DNA of 6,691 bases from DATDAW01 sp036524675 (GCA_036524675.1 DATDBU010000062.1:1-6691), one strand, 5' to 3'. Shown: positions 1-5,129, counted from the first letter of the stretch. Made by a program: numbers and translations. The notes: generated by a model not told the origin, from the sequence alone.

Positions 1-109
1 AGTCGAAGTTTACGCACGCACTTTGCATAGGGCTGATGGGCCAGCGCTCGGCTGACTCCCAAACGCTGGAGGGAATCCGCTCGTATAGTTCTTCCATGGT
101 TACTTTCAT
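1..109 (-). CDS. N-terminus of an unrecognised small phage protein, cut by the window edge
   Basis: The reading frame opens at ATG 109-107 and stays open for 36 codons to the left edge, so only the N-terminus is visible. The product begins MKVTMEELYERIPSSVWESA, which is a plausible protein sequence but matches no family I recognise. The start is well supported: a Shine-Dalgarno-like AAAGG lies in the last codons of the upstream gene, and the ATG follows that gene's TAA stop after only two bases. This makes it the last visible member of a tightly packed minus-strand row of tiny genes. Another in-frame ATG lies four codons downstream. The function is unknown. Confidence 0.5.
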   Translation of the reverse strand, partial: MKVTMEELYERIPSSVWESAERWPISPMQSACVNFD

Positions 110-111
110 AT

Positions 112-270
112 TTACCTTTCTGTTATGGGGTTGAAGTGAAACTTCATGCGGGGAGCGAACGCATCCGCCCCCCGGAGTAATTCCACATTCAGCGGACACC
201 CAACGCCGTAGGTTTCTGAATCCAGCCCTCCGTTAAAACACGATGTCCGCTTGATCCCTAAACGCTTCAT
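112..270 (-). CDS. Small hypothetical protein, 52 aa
   Basis: This is a short ORF of 52 codons plus TAA. The ATG is preceded at suitable spacing by AAGG (within CTAAGGCAAGAA), and the stop codon is two bases before the next gene's ATG, as expected of a phage polycistron. The product is basic at the N-terminus (MKRLGIKRTSCFNGG) and ends RMKFHFNPITER. No domain is recognised. The frame stays open and protein-like upstream of this ATG for about 26 more codons, back to a TAG at about 344, without an ATG, GTG or TTG, so the gene may be a truncated longer one. The ORF runs through copy 1 of the hairpin repeat, so part of its coding sequence may be dictated by the repeat rather than by protein function. 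Confidence 0.4.
   Translation of the reverse strand: MKRLGIKRTSCFNGGLDSETYGVGCPLNVELLRGADAFAPRMKFHFNPITER
136..190 (-). repeat. Hairpin repeat element, copy 1
   Basis: Read on the minus strand, this copy has a conserved left arm (GAATGTGGAATTACTCCGG), a variable 21-base core and a conserved right arm (CGCATGAAGTTTCAC). The arms are identical to copy 2 at 624-677. The core (149-174) folds as CGGGGGGCG / CGCTCCCCG around an eight-base loop: nine base pairs including one G-U. The same position on the plus strand would be a C-A mismatch, so the structure is better as a minus-strand transcript. The function is unknown. It may be an RNA regulatory element between small genes or a small dispersed repeat. 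Confidence 0.6.
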
Positions 271-287
271 TTCTTGCCTTAGCTGTC

Positions 288-599
288 TCAGCTGGGACTC
301 TGGATTGATCCTCCCCCATTCAATGAGTTGCCACTAAAGGCAAGGATCGGATTTCTTAAGATACGTCCCGCGTGTCTGCTTTCCACGCCGACGCCCAAAA
401 GTGGTAAAACTTCATGCAGCCCACTCTGCCTTGGTGATCCAACCGGCAGTGAGCGCATGGTATTTCGTCCGAGGGCTGAGCAATGGCTCTTTGCCTCGCG
501 AACGGTGATGCATCTTACAATTTTCTCGTCTTTGGTTCTGTCGATAACCCAAAGCTCCCCGTCTCTCATTTCGTAGTAATATCTGTTTCCGTGATACAT
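288..599 (-). CDS. Small hypothetical protein, probably frameshifted in its C-terminal half
   Basis: The start at ATG 599-597 is chosen because AAGGA lies six bases upstream in an A-rich leader, a strong ribosome-binding site. The frame is also open upstream to 764, but no such signal is seen there. The first ~45 residues (MYHGNRYYYEMRDGELWVID onward, then a charged stretch ending EAKSHCSA) look like genuine protein. After that the annotated frame becomes rich in Ser, Arg, Gly and Pro without obvious order. The overlapping frame that ends at TGA 414-412 reads TKYHALTAGWITKAEWAA and looks more natural. A single missing base near 470-480 would join the two into a protein of about 60 residues. 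No family is recognised. Confidence 0.4.
   Translation of the reverse strand: MYHGNRYYYEMRDGELWVIDRTKDEKIVRCITVREAKSHCSALGRNTMRSLPVGSPRQSGLHEVLPLLGVGVESRHAGRILRNPILAFSGNSLNGGGSIQSPS
356..415 (-). CDS. Possible 19-residue ORF overlapping the end of the preceding frame
   Basis: ATG 415-413 opens a 19-codon ORF (MKFYHFWASAWKADTRDVS) ending in TAA. Its ATG overlaps the TGA (414-412) of the alternative C-terminal frame of the gene at 288-599 in an ATGA arrangement, the usual layout for translationally coupled phage genes. The ATG lies inside the conserved GCATGAAGTTTYAC box of the third repeat copy. It is too short to be sure, and it could be a by-product of that repeat or a remnant of a longer gene. 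Confidence 0.2.
   Translation of the reverse strand: MKFYHFWASAWKADTRDVS
404..449 (-). repeat. Hairpin repeat element, partial copy 3
   Basis: On the minus strand this copy ends with GCATGAAGTTTTAC, one substitution from the right arm of copies 1 and 2. It is preceded by a different stem, CTGCC-GG-TTGG / CCAA-GGCAG with an ATCA loop (426-449): nine pairs with a two-base bulge. The GGAATTACTCC left arm is absent, and nine extra bases separate the stem from the box. Keeping a hairpin ahead of the same box, with unrelated stem sequence, links it to the other copies. Confidence 0.4.
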
Positions 600-623
600 G
601 GATTTTCCTTTTTTAATTGAAGA

Positions 624-677
624 GTGAAACTTCATGCGGCTCACCCGTAAAGGATGAGCCGGAGTAATTCCACATTC
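624..677 (-). repeat. Hairpin repeat element, copy 2
   Basis: Both conserved arms are present and identical to copy 1: GAATGTGGAATTACTCCGG on one side and CGCATGAAGTTTCAC on the other. The variable core forms a ten-pair stem, CGGCTCATCC / GGGTGAGCCG (637-661), with a TTTAC loop. One pair is G-U on the minus strand and would be a C-A mismatch on the plus strand. The element sits just upstream of the Shine-Dalgarno site and ATG of the gene at 288-599, so in that transcript it would be a 5' leader hairpin. No terminating U-run follows the stem, so it is not a standard intrinsic terminator. Confidence 0.6.
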
Positions 678-1013
678 TAAAGATCCTTGTTTAATCCGTC
701 CGGAGATCTCACCCCGTTCGGCTGACATGCTATGGCTTCTCAGCCCACTTCGCACTCTGGTCACATGATTCCCGACCGACCAGTCATCGCATCTGACAGC
801 CTCTCAGCTCAATCCGGCATCGCTGCCTTCAGGGCTCGTTTGCTGTCCGCTATCCCATACGGAAACACACATAATCACCAAGGGTCAAGCACCCGGAGTT
901 AGTCGACAGGTGCCAGGCACAGGACGAAAATTCTACCAGGTTATCAGACAGAGGCGTCGCTTAACCTCATGGAATGAATGGGACCAGAGAGCTATGAGTG
1001 TGTCGATCCGTTG
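678..1013. other. Stretch without a convincing gene
   Basis: Neither strand holds an ORF with a ribosome-binding site and protein-like sequence. A 22-codon minus-strand frame starting at 872 and the upstream extension of the frame that opens at 764 are the only candidates, and neither has a good start signal. A short dyad, GTGCCAGGCAC, lies at 910-920. I see no clear promoter or terminator. Confidence 0.5.
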
Positions 1014-1028
1014 TTGACACTGTGTCAG
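1014..1028. promoter_or_regulatory. Palindromic operator-like site 1
   Basis: TTGACACTGTGTCAG contains the perfect dyad TGACAC-T-GTGTCA. An identical 15-base copy starts 48 bases further on. Two identical odd-centred palindromes in a gene-free stretch are typical of binding sites for a dimeric regulator. The TTGACA could also act as a -35 hexamer on the plus strand, but no good -10 follows at 16-18 bases, so I do not call a promoter. The protein that binds here is not identifiable in the window. Confidence 0.5.
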
Positions 1029-1061
1029 CAAAGACGCTTATCCGAGGTGATTTGCGAACTA

Positions 1062-1076
1062 TTGACACTGTGTCAG
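1062..1076. promoter_or_regulatory. Palindromic operator-like site 2
   Basis: This is a second, identical TTGACACTGTGTCAG, 48 bases (between four and five helical turns) from the first and directly abutting the stop codon of the HNH endonuclease gene. Exact identity over the dyad while the intervening sequence is unrelated argues for a selected binding site. It could instead relate to the endonuclease, for example as a recognition or insertion boundary. Nothing here decides between these. Confidence 0.5.
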
Positions 1077-1619
1077 CTATCGCGCCAGCGGTCTGCCGAC
1101 GCAATCCTTGGGTATTCCAGGACGATACCGATCCTTTTTCTCAGGGTAATTCAGCCCGGCAAACGCTCCATGGAAGTGTAGCGCTGCCCGATCATGCGCC
1201 TCTGCCGCCCTGGTCTTGTGCTCGTAAACTCCTAAGTAGTAACGAGTTCCAGCAACGGTGATTTGCGCCATCCATTTGCCGCTATTCGCCCTCGTGACGC
1301 CCTTCAATCCGCACCGGTTATCCTTGTCCTTCCTGCTGTTTGCTCTGTTCTGACCGGCTGTGACAAGGCGCAGATTACATCGCCGGTTGTCAAGCGTATC
1401 GCCGTTGATGTGATCGACAATCTGCCCTTTCCTGGCCCTCGTGATCAACCGATGCAGATAGGCCGTAGTGCCGATGCTTGCGACCGCATACACGTGCCTT
1501 CCACGATGAACCTGCGCCTTCCAGTTGGCTTCCAGGATCCAAGCCGCAATGTCAGAATCGACGATTGCAACCGCTCCATCACCTAAGTCCATGTAGATAG
1601 TATGCCTTGCCGTGCTCAT
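1077..1619 (-). CDS. HNH homing-type endonuclease with C-terminal AP2 DNA-binding domain
   Basis: The 180-residue product has the two-domain layout of free-standing phage HNH-AP2 endonucleases. These nick or cut DNA at specific sites and spread by copying themselves into cleaved genomes. Residues ~50-95 form the HNH (ββα-metal) domain: YLHRLI with His56, the DHINGD core at 69-74 with catalytic His70, then DNRRCNLRLVT and Asn91. Residues ~103-159 are AP2-like: GLKGV, the W116 strand, YYLGVYEHKTRAAEAHDRAA and the closing GLNYP. The N-terminus (VAIVDSDIAAWILEANWKA) matches the usual lead-in of the family. The assigned ATG has no visible Shine-Dalgarno site, and a second in-frame ATG at residue 10 is equally possible. 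It is a single gene flanked by non-coding DNA on both sides, as expected for a mobile gene. Confidence 0.9.
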   Translation of the reverse strand: MSTARHTIYMDLGDGAVAIVDSDIAAWILEANWKAQVHRGRHVYAVASIGTTAYLHRLITRARKGQIVDHINGDTLDNRRCNLRLVTAGQNRANSRKDKDNRCGLKGVTRANSGKWMAQITVAGTRYYLGVYEHKTRAAEAHDRAALHFHGAFAGLNYPEKKDRYRPGIPKDCVGRPLAR

Positions 1620-2391
1620 ATGTCGTTGATTATCAAAGCTTTCGTCAATAACATTCGTTGTATTACATCAGACAATCTCTATAAAGTTAAATCGACCGGA
1701 CACCGGCACCGGCGGCAGGGTGGAGGGTGGACACCCCCGGGGCGCCGGGCACGACACATATACATCACCCCTGTATACGATTTTCCTATTTTTCGAATCA
1801 GGTTAGTATCAGGCGCCTCTCCGCACGTATACAATTCCCGTCAACCAGGACACGGCACCCCTTTGAAAACGATGGGCTGATAAATTTTTTGGTCCTGAGA
1901 TTTATTGAGTTACGCATCATCCTCATTGCCGTAATAAGCAAGGGGGCTGCGTAATAATCCCGGATGATCCGAATAAGGCTGATGCGGAGTTCGCGGACAC
2001 AATGAGGAACCTCCCCCAAGACTACAGGTGGAGTGCGCTGTAGCCGAATCACCGGGCTAACCGGGTGTTATAGGGTGTGCTGGTCGGCTCTCGTTCTACG
2101 GCAGAGGGATGGCAACGGGACGTGGCTCGCTTACCTGGCCTGTCCGGCACATCAGCGGATGTGCTGTGAATCGCGTGGTTCTTCCAGTGGTTCAATTCTG
2201 GATTACCCCCGTTCACACCAGCCGTCCGGTTCCGAGTGAGGATGTTTTCGCTGGGACTCTGCATCCAGCTACTTGTCCGGAGTCTGGTTACGTTCCTCGA
2301 TGATCTTGCCACCGTGGAAGGCAGATGATTTTGCTTGTTGGGGTTAAACAACGCGAAAACAGTGAAAATGTCAACGCCGCAAAATTTACCT
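1620..2391. other. Long gene-poor region upstream of the HNH gene
   Basis: No complete gene with a start signal and credible product is visible on either strand. Between about 1693 and 1750 the sequence is very GC-rich, with short repeats (CACCGG, GGGTGGA) and a small CCCGG/CCGGG hairpin at 1736-1749. From 1909 to 2043 a plus-strand frame without a usable start codon reads like real protein near its end (DDPNKADAEFADTMRNLPQD) and may be a gene remnant; AAGGGGG at 1940-1946 would be its ribosome-binding site. A 100-codon minus-strand frame at 2049-2351, opened by TTG, looks spurious. The region may carry an untranslated RNA that ends at the terminator downstream, but I see no recognisable RNA family. 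Confidence 0.4.
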
Positions 2392-2438
2392 TTGACATGG
2401 GAATAAATGCGGATACGGTTCGAGTCAGCAGATGATTT

Positions 2439-2485
2439 CCTCCCCGCCAGTGATCTTGCTCAGGTCGCGGCGGGGAGGTTTTTTT
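2439..2485 (+). terminator. Strong intrinsic terminator
   Basis: CCTCCCCGCC (2439-2448) pairs perfectly with GGCGGGGAGG (2469-2478). A 20-base loop lies between them and seven consecutive T follow (2479-2485). The loop contains a further GATC/GGTC pairing. The U-run occurs only for plus-strand transcription. It isolates the next promoter from anything transcribed through the gene-poor region to its left. A TTGACA at 2392-2397 lies shortly upstream, so a short terminated RNA starting near there is possible, but its -10 is poor. Confidence 0.85.
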
Positions 2486-2491
2486 GTACCA

Positions 2492-2520
2492 TTGACGTTG
2501 TTACTGCCGCGCAGTAACAT
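2492..2520 (+). promoter_or_regulatory. Sigma70-type promoter for the TerS-like operon
   Basis: TTGACG (2492-2497) and TAACAT (2515-2520) are separated by exactly 17 bases, matching five and four of six consensus positions. Transcription would begin at about 2527, which is essentially at the ATG of the next gene at 2529. It lies just after a strong terminator, so it is likely the first promoter of an independent transcription unit. Confidence 0.55.
2500..2518. promoter_or_regulatory. Perfect inverted repeat within the promoter, probable operator
   Basis: GTTACTGC-CGC-GCAGTAAC is a perfect 8-bp inverted repeat with a three-base centre. It fills most of the spacer and reaches into the -10 hexamer of the promoter above. 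A dimeric repressor bound here would block RNA polymerase. The arms do not match the TGACAC palindromes at 1014 and 1062, so a different regulator is implied. Confidence 0.6.
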
Positions 2521-2528
2521 TCATCCTC

Positions 2529-3131
2529 ATGGAGCTTGATGCTGACGGCCAACCCTATCCAGAGGTGCCACGATCGAAAACCCGGAAACGCAAACATCAC
2601 AAATGGCGGCCCCAGGAACAATGGGACATCGCCTTTGGGTTGTATGTGCAATTGCGTATGGGGAAAATGACCCGCTGGGAGTTCGACGAGATCACCGGCA
2701 TCAAACGCGCGTCAACGGATACGCGGATCAGTCGGTACGGGTGGCGGGAGAAAGCTGACGCCATCATTGCCGAGATGAGCAAGGTCTCATCGGTGAAAGA
2801 CAACGGCCTGGGCGCCATGGCGGCGAACATTGCCAACATCATGGATTTGAAGAAACAGGGCGCAGACGGCTGGGTATCGGACACGCACGTCATGCTTGAG
2901 AAAGCCCGGACCCATTTCAAGAAGCTGCCCGGCGGCAAGATCATCGAACAGGCGCGCTCGTTATCGGCCATCAACGATCTGGCCCGGAAGAACTACGATA
3001 TGGACAAGGGCGATAAAACGGAGCAAACCAACGCCAGTCCGATCAACCTATCCATCCTGCTTAATCCAACGGCGTTGACTGTGACAGAGGTACCGCGTCC
3101 GGCGCTGGATATTGACTCCGAGCGGTTATGA
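2529..3131 (+). CDS. Terminase small subunit-like helix-turn-helix protein
   Basis: The 200-residue product has a basic N-terminal stretch (residues 15-27, SKTRKRKHHKWRP). A helix-turn-helix-like region follows at ~45-75 (MTRWEFDEITGIK, then STDTRISRYGWREKADAI). After a helical middle it ends in a short hydrophobic motif (INLSILLN, 172-179) before an acidic tail. This order, with the YGWREKA-type end of the recognition helix and an INxxLLN-like C-terminus, resembles small terminase subunits, which bind viral DNA and hand it to TerL. The match is by general pattern, not by a diagnostic motif, and an HTH regulator is the alternative. No Shine-Dalgarno site precedes ATG 2529, and the promoter places the transcript start within a few bases of it, so the mRNA is probably leaderless. 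TerL in this window is on the opposite strand. Confidence 0.5.
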   Translation: MELDADGQPYPEVPRSKTRKRKHHKWRPQEQWDIAFGLYVQLRMGKMTRWEFDEITGIKRASTDTRISRYGWREKADAIIAEMSKVSSVKDNGLGAMAANIANIMDLKKQGADGWVSDTHVMLEKARTHFKKLPGGKIIEQARSLSAINDLARKNYDMDKGDKTEQTNASPINLSILLNPTALTVTEVPRPALDIDSERL

Positions 3132-3370
3132 GTTGGTTCAATCGCCTTGTTCAGCGTTGGTGGCCACCGTCCTTGCATCGGAAGATTGACGAACAAGCCC
3201 GCCTGATTCGAAACTGCTGTGACGAATGGGCCGACGATCACACGCACCTACAGGCGCTCTGTCTGAAAGCAGGCTGCCACGAGGATCAAGTTTCTGGCGA
3301 TTCGCATCACGTTCCTGGCATTCAGGAACTAGCAGACATGCTGGCGGACAAAACAACGCTGAAGGATTGA
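3128..3370 (+). CDS. Small hypothetical protein coupled to the TerS-like gene
   Basis: This 80-residue ORF starts at an ATG that overlaps the upstream TGA stop (ATGA), so translation is almost certainly coupled to that gene. The N-terminus is Trp-rich and amphipathic (MSWFNRLVQRWWPPSLHRKI), followed by a charged helical segment (DEQARLIRNCCDEWADDHTH). It has four Cys, several His, and no hydrophobic membrane span or signal peptide. No family is recognised. Its position suggests a helper role alongside the upstream DNA-binding protein, but that is inference from location only. Confidence 0.65.
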   Translation: MSWFNRLVQRWWPPSLHRKIDEQARLIRNCCDEWADDHTHLQALCLKAGCHEDQVSGDSHHVPGIQELADMLADKTTLKD

Positions 3371-3385
3371 CCTGGCCTGCCGAAA

Positions 3386-3667
3386 ATGCCAGCCAAGAAG
3401 CGAAAATCGAGAAGAAGAAGCACCCCTATCCAGCGAAAGGCAGCCAAGGAACGCAAGAAAGCCCTTGATCGGGCCTATGTAGCGCGTAAAAGGGTCGGCA
3501 ATGGGAAGAAAGAGTACAACGAATACCAGAAGTATCTGATGCGACAGATCCGCTCAGAGAGGCGGCTCGAGAGGATTCGTTACCAGAAATTCTTCGATGT
3601 GTGCCGGCGGAAAGCGGTGCGGATTATGGAAGAGCTGAAGAAGGTTGGGCTAGCGAAGGACGTCTGA
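3386..3667 (+). CDS. Small, highly basic hypothetical protein
   Basis: This is a 93-residue ORF starting 16 bases after the previous stop. The first ~25 residues are dense in Lys and Arg (MPAKKRKSRRRSTPIQRKAA), and Arg/Lys-rich helical sequence continues to ~80 (YLMRQIRSERRLERIRYQKF), with little acidic residue content until the end. Such composition suggests nucleic-acid or nucleoprotein binding, but there is no recognised domain. The ribosome-binding site is weak, and a GAAGGA about 25 bases upstream is too far to be convincing. It is the last gene of the plus-strand operon and converges on the methyltransferase gene, whose stop is only 12 bp away. Confidence 0.65.
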   Translation: MPAKKRKSRRRSTPIQRKAAKERKKALDRAYVARKRVGNGKKEYNEYQKYLMRQIRSERRLERIRYQKFFDVCRRKAVRIMEELKKVGLAKDV

Positions 3668-3679
3668 TTTTGTCATAAC

Positions 3680-4567
3680 CTATCCCGACTTCCTTTCTGG
3701 ATAATCACGGCTCGGCGAACCAGCGCGGTTTCTCGATTCACCTTCATCGTCGCCTGCCTGCTCCGCACCCCCGCCGCCCGCTCGGAACAGCGAGCCTTGC
3801 GCGAGTTCGGCGCGGATGCGTTGCACAGCGTTTGCAAAGTGCTTTTCGTCGCGCTCAATCCCGATGAAGCGCCGTCCCGTTCGGATACACGCGATTCCCG
3901 TCGAGCCGCTGCCCATGTATGGGTCGAGCACCGTTGCGCCAGCCTTAACCTTCGCGCGATCCATGCACCACGCCATGAGAGCCACGGGCTTCTGTGTTGG
4001 GTGCATCCGCGTCGCGGTTTCACCATTCATCGAGAGGTCGCGCTTCGCATACACGCCCACGCCGCCCTTCATCCATGCGAGTTCCGCGTCGGAGAGGAAG
4101 CTGCCGAATCCGCCATCAAGCCGCTTCAGCCACACGAGGGTTGTCCCGACCGGCAGGCGTTGCCCGTAGTGGTTGCACCCGAACAGCACCACGGCGGGAT
4201 ATTCGAGCCACGGCGACGGATCGAACGCCCGATCATCATTGAGCACTTTCGAGCGGTCGTTTCGTCCTGCCGACCTTTGCCCCGGATTATTCCCGCCGCT
4301 GAATCGCGTCGTCTTTGGGTCCCAGTCCATTCCATACGGCGGGTCACTCACGACGGCATCGGCTTCGAGTGGCAGCACGTCGAGACAGTCAGCGAGATAC
4401 AAAGTCACGCCTTCGGCTTGGAAGTCAGGACTCCGCCCACTCCTACCAGACCCAGCTTTCTCTGCGTCCGGCGCGGCGTTCTTATTCGGGTTCGCCGAGC
4501 CAGTCGCTGCATGGAACGGCGCTTCGCGTCGTTCCTGCAATTCGAGAGTCTGTGGTGCGCCGTCCAT
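3680..4567 (-). CDS. Beta-class DNA methyltransferase (adenine-N6 or cytosine-N4), solitary
   Basis: It transfers a methyl group from S-adenosylmethionine to an amino base in DNA. The 295-residue product has catalytic motif IV, DPPYG, at residues 75-79, then HPTQKP (189-194) and the SAM-binding motif I, DPYMGSGSTG (215-224), followed by GIERD. Motif IV before motif I is the beta-class order. The catalytic core seems to begin at about residue 54 (GVTLYLADCLDVLP). The first ~50 residues are low in hydrophobics and rich in Ala, Gly and Ser. They may be a real extension or may mean that translation starts at a GTG at residue 54, preceded by AAGG. The ATG at 4567 lies three bases after the upstream stop, which favours coupled translation. 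No restriction endonuclease is adjacent, so the enzyme is probably an orphan phage methyltransferase that protects or regulates DNA. The target sequence cannot be predicted. Confidence 0.93.
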   Translation of the reverse strand: MDGAPQTLELQERREAPFHAATGSANPNKNAAPDAEKAGSGRSGRSPDFQAEGVTLYLADCLDVLPLEADAVVSDPPYGMDWDPKTTRFSGGNNPGQRSAGRNDRSKVLNDDRAFDPSPWLEYPAVVLFGCNHYGQRLPVGTTLVWLKRLDGGFGSFLSDAELAWMKGGVGVYAKRDLSMNGETATRMHPTQKPVALMAWCMDRAKVKAGATVLDPYMGSGSTGIACIRTGRRFIGIERDEKHFANAVQRIRAELAQGSLFRAGGGGAEQAGDDEGESRNRAGSPSRDYPERKSG

Positions 4568-4570
4568 GAG

Positions 4571-4846
4571 CTATGCGTTAGGCTTCTTCACCTCGAACAG
4601 ATGCGACATCAAATCGTCAGCGATTGCGTTCGCCTCGTGGATGGTCAGCTTACCTTTCGCGCCATCGCAGATTGGCATGGCGATGTTGCATTGCCACGAG
4701 AGCGCATAGCCAGGATCATCCCGCATTGCCTTGATCAGAGCGAGGTAGGCTTTGCCAGTTCCGCGAACCTTCCAGTTTCGCCAGTGAGTTTTGAGATTCG
4801 CCAGAAGCCTAACAAGGCGCCATAAAGTTGCGTGTTCGCTTGTCAT
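4571..4846 (-). CDS. Conserved-looking phage protein of unknown function, 91 aa
   Basis: I choose ATG 4846-4844 because AAGGG lies five bases upstream. The longer frame from 4876 would add ten residues encoded by a duplicated fragment of TerL's 3' end. The product is helical, basic at the N-terminus (residues ~10-45), then carries ALSWQCNIAMPI and HEANAIADDLMSHLF near the C-terminus. A W-(H/Q)-CNIAM segment followed by an ANxxAxxxM helix is, from memory, a pattern of small uncharacterised phage proteins encoded near DNA packaging and metabolism genes, but I cannot name the family. It ends three bases before the methyltransferase ATG. In the proposed ancestral arrangement it followed TerL directly. 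Confidence 0.75.
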   Translation of the reverse strand: MTSEHATLWRLVRLLANLKTHWRNWKVRGTGKAYLALIKAMRDDPGYALSWQCNIAMPICDGAKGKLTIHEANAIADDLMSHLFEVKKPNA

Positions 4847-4866
4847 ATTCACCCTTTCCAAGTCAT
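4843..4866 (-). repeat. 24-bp direct repeat, distal copy (RBS of the 91-aa gene)
   Basis: The copy is identical over 24 bases to 5716-5739, with near-identity continuing for six more bases. Read on the minus strand it contains ATGACTTGGAAAGGGTGA, the sequence encoding the last five residues of TerL plus its stop, followed by ATATGA. Here it supplies the Shine-Dalgarno site and start codon of the 91-aa gene. The codons just before it (CAC AAA) also resemble TerL's (CAG AAG), supporting origin from a terL 3' end. Confidence 0.9.
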
Positions 4867-4923
4867 TTTGTGACATCGTTTTATTGTGGTTCGGGTGGGG
4901 TTGCCACCACTGGGACGTTCGGA

Positions 4924-5124
4924 TTATTCTTCATCGTCGTAGCTGGGCCACGGTTCCTCCTCTTGCACCATGTCGCACGGGCCGCCAGCCAGCACGCCGT
5001 CACACGGGCAGTTGTTGGCGCGGCAGTGGCAGTGCTGCACCATCGAGGCAACGAACTTTTGATATTCCGTCTCATACGCGCAACCCTTCGGAGCGGCGAC
5101 GTTGATTTTGGATTCAGTGCTCAT
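4924..5124 (-). CDS. Small Cys/His-rich protein, possible metal binder
   Basis: ATG 5124-5122 is chosen because a full AAGGAGG lies five bases upstream, the best ribosome-binding site in the window. The 66-residue product has a compact cluster HCHCRANNCPCDG (residues 31-43) with Cys15 and Cys50 on either side, then an acidic tail (QEEEPWPSYDDEE). The spacing suits a small zinc or iron-sulphur site but matches no named fold I know. The same frame extends upstream to ATG 5223 with protein-like sequence (MSNTKTDSEAVAAEMDRLLH), so a 99-residue form from a weaker start is possible. It lies within the segment bounded by the 24-bp direct repeats. Confidence 0.7.
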   Translation of the reverse strand: MSTESKINVAAPKGCAYETEYQKFVASMVQHCHCRANNCPCDGVLAGGPCDMVQEEEPWPSYDDEE

Positions 5125-5129
5125 GGGCG

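Noticed and set aside
412..513. Separate 33-residue minus-strand ORF.
   Set aside because: It has no ribosome-binding site of its own; its second half is better explained as the displaced C-terminus of the gene starting at 599.
112..513. Stop-codon recoding, because one frame reads as protein-like across a TGA and a TAG.
   Set aside because: The larger genes in the window end normally at TAG, TGA and TAA codons, and the segment between the two stops does not look strongly coded.
1014..1076. Plus-strand promoters using the TTGACA within each palindrome as a -35 box.
   Set aside because: No reasonable -10 hexamer follows at 16-18 bases in either case, and no gene lies downstream on that strand.
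2178..2220. tRNA-like segment with GGTTCAATTC and a terminal ACACCA.
   Set aside because: The T-arm cannot form a five-pair stem around TTCAA, and no matching acceptor, D or anticodon arms were found.
2049..2351. A 100-codon minus-strand frame opened by TTG.
   Set aside because: There is no ribosome-binding site, the composition is rich in Ser, Arg, Thr and Pro as in chance frames, and it resembles no family.
4577..4813. An 11-bp inverted repeat (GTTAGGCTTCT / AGAAGCCTAAC) resembling integron attC core sites.
   Set aside because: Both halves lie inside coding sequence, no partner core boxes occur at attC spacing, and an 11-bp match is expected by chance in a window of this length.
3797..4825. 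A 342-codon plus-strand open frame.
   Set aside because: It is antisense to the methyltransferase and 91-aa genes, whose motifs are clear, and its translation has no recognisable domain.
4896..4911. A GGTGG/CCACC hairpin between the Cys/His-rich and 91-aa genes as a possible terminator.
   Set aside because: The stem has only five pairs and no T-run follows on either strand.
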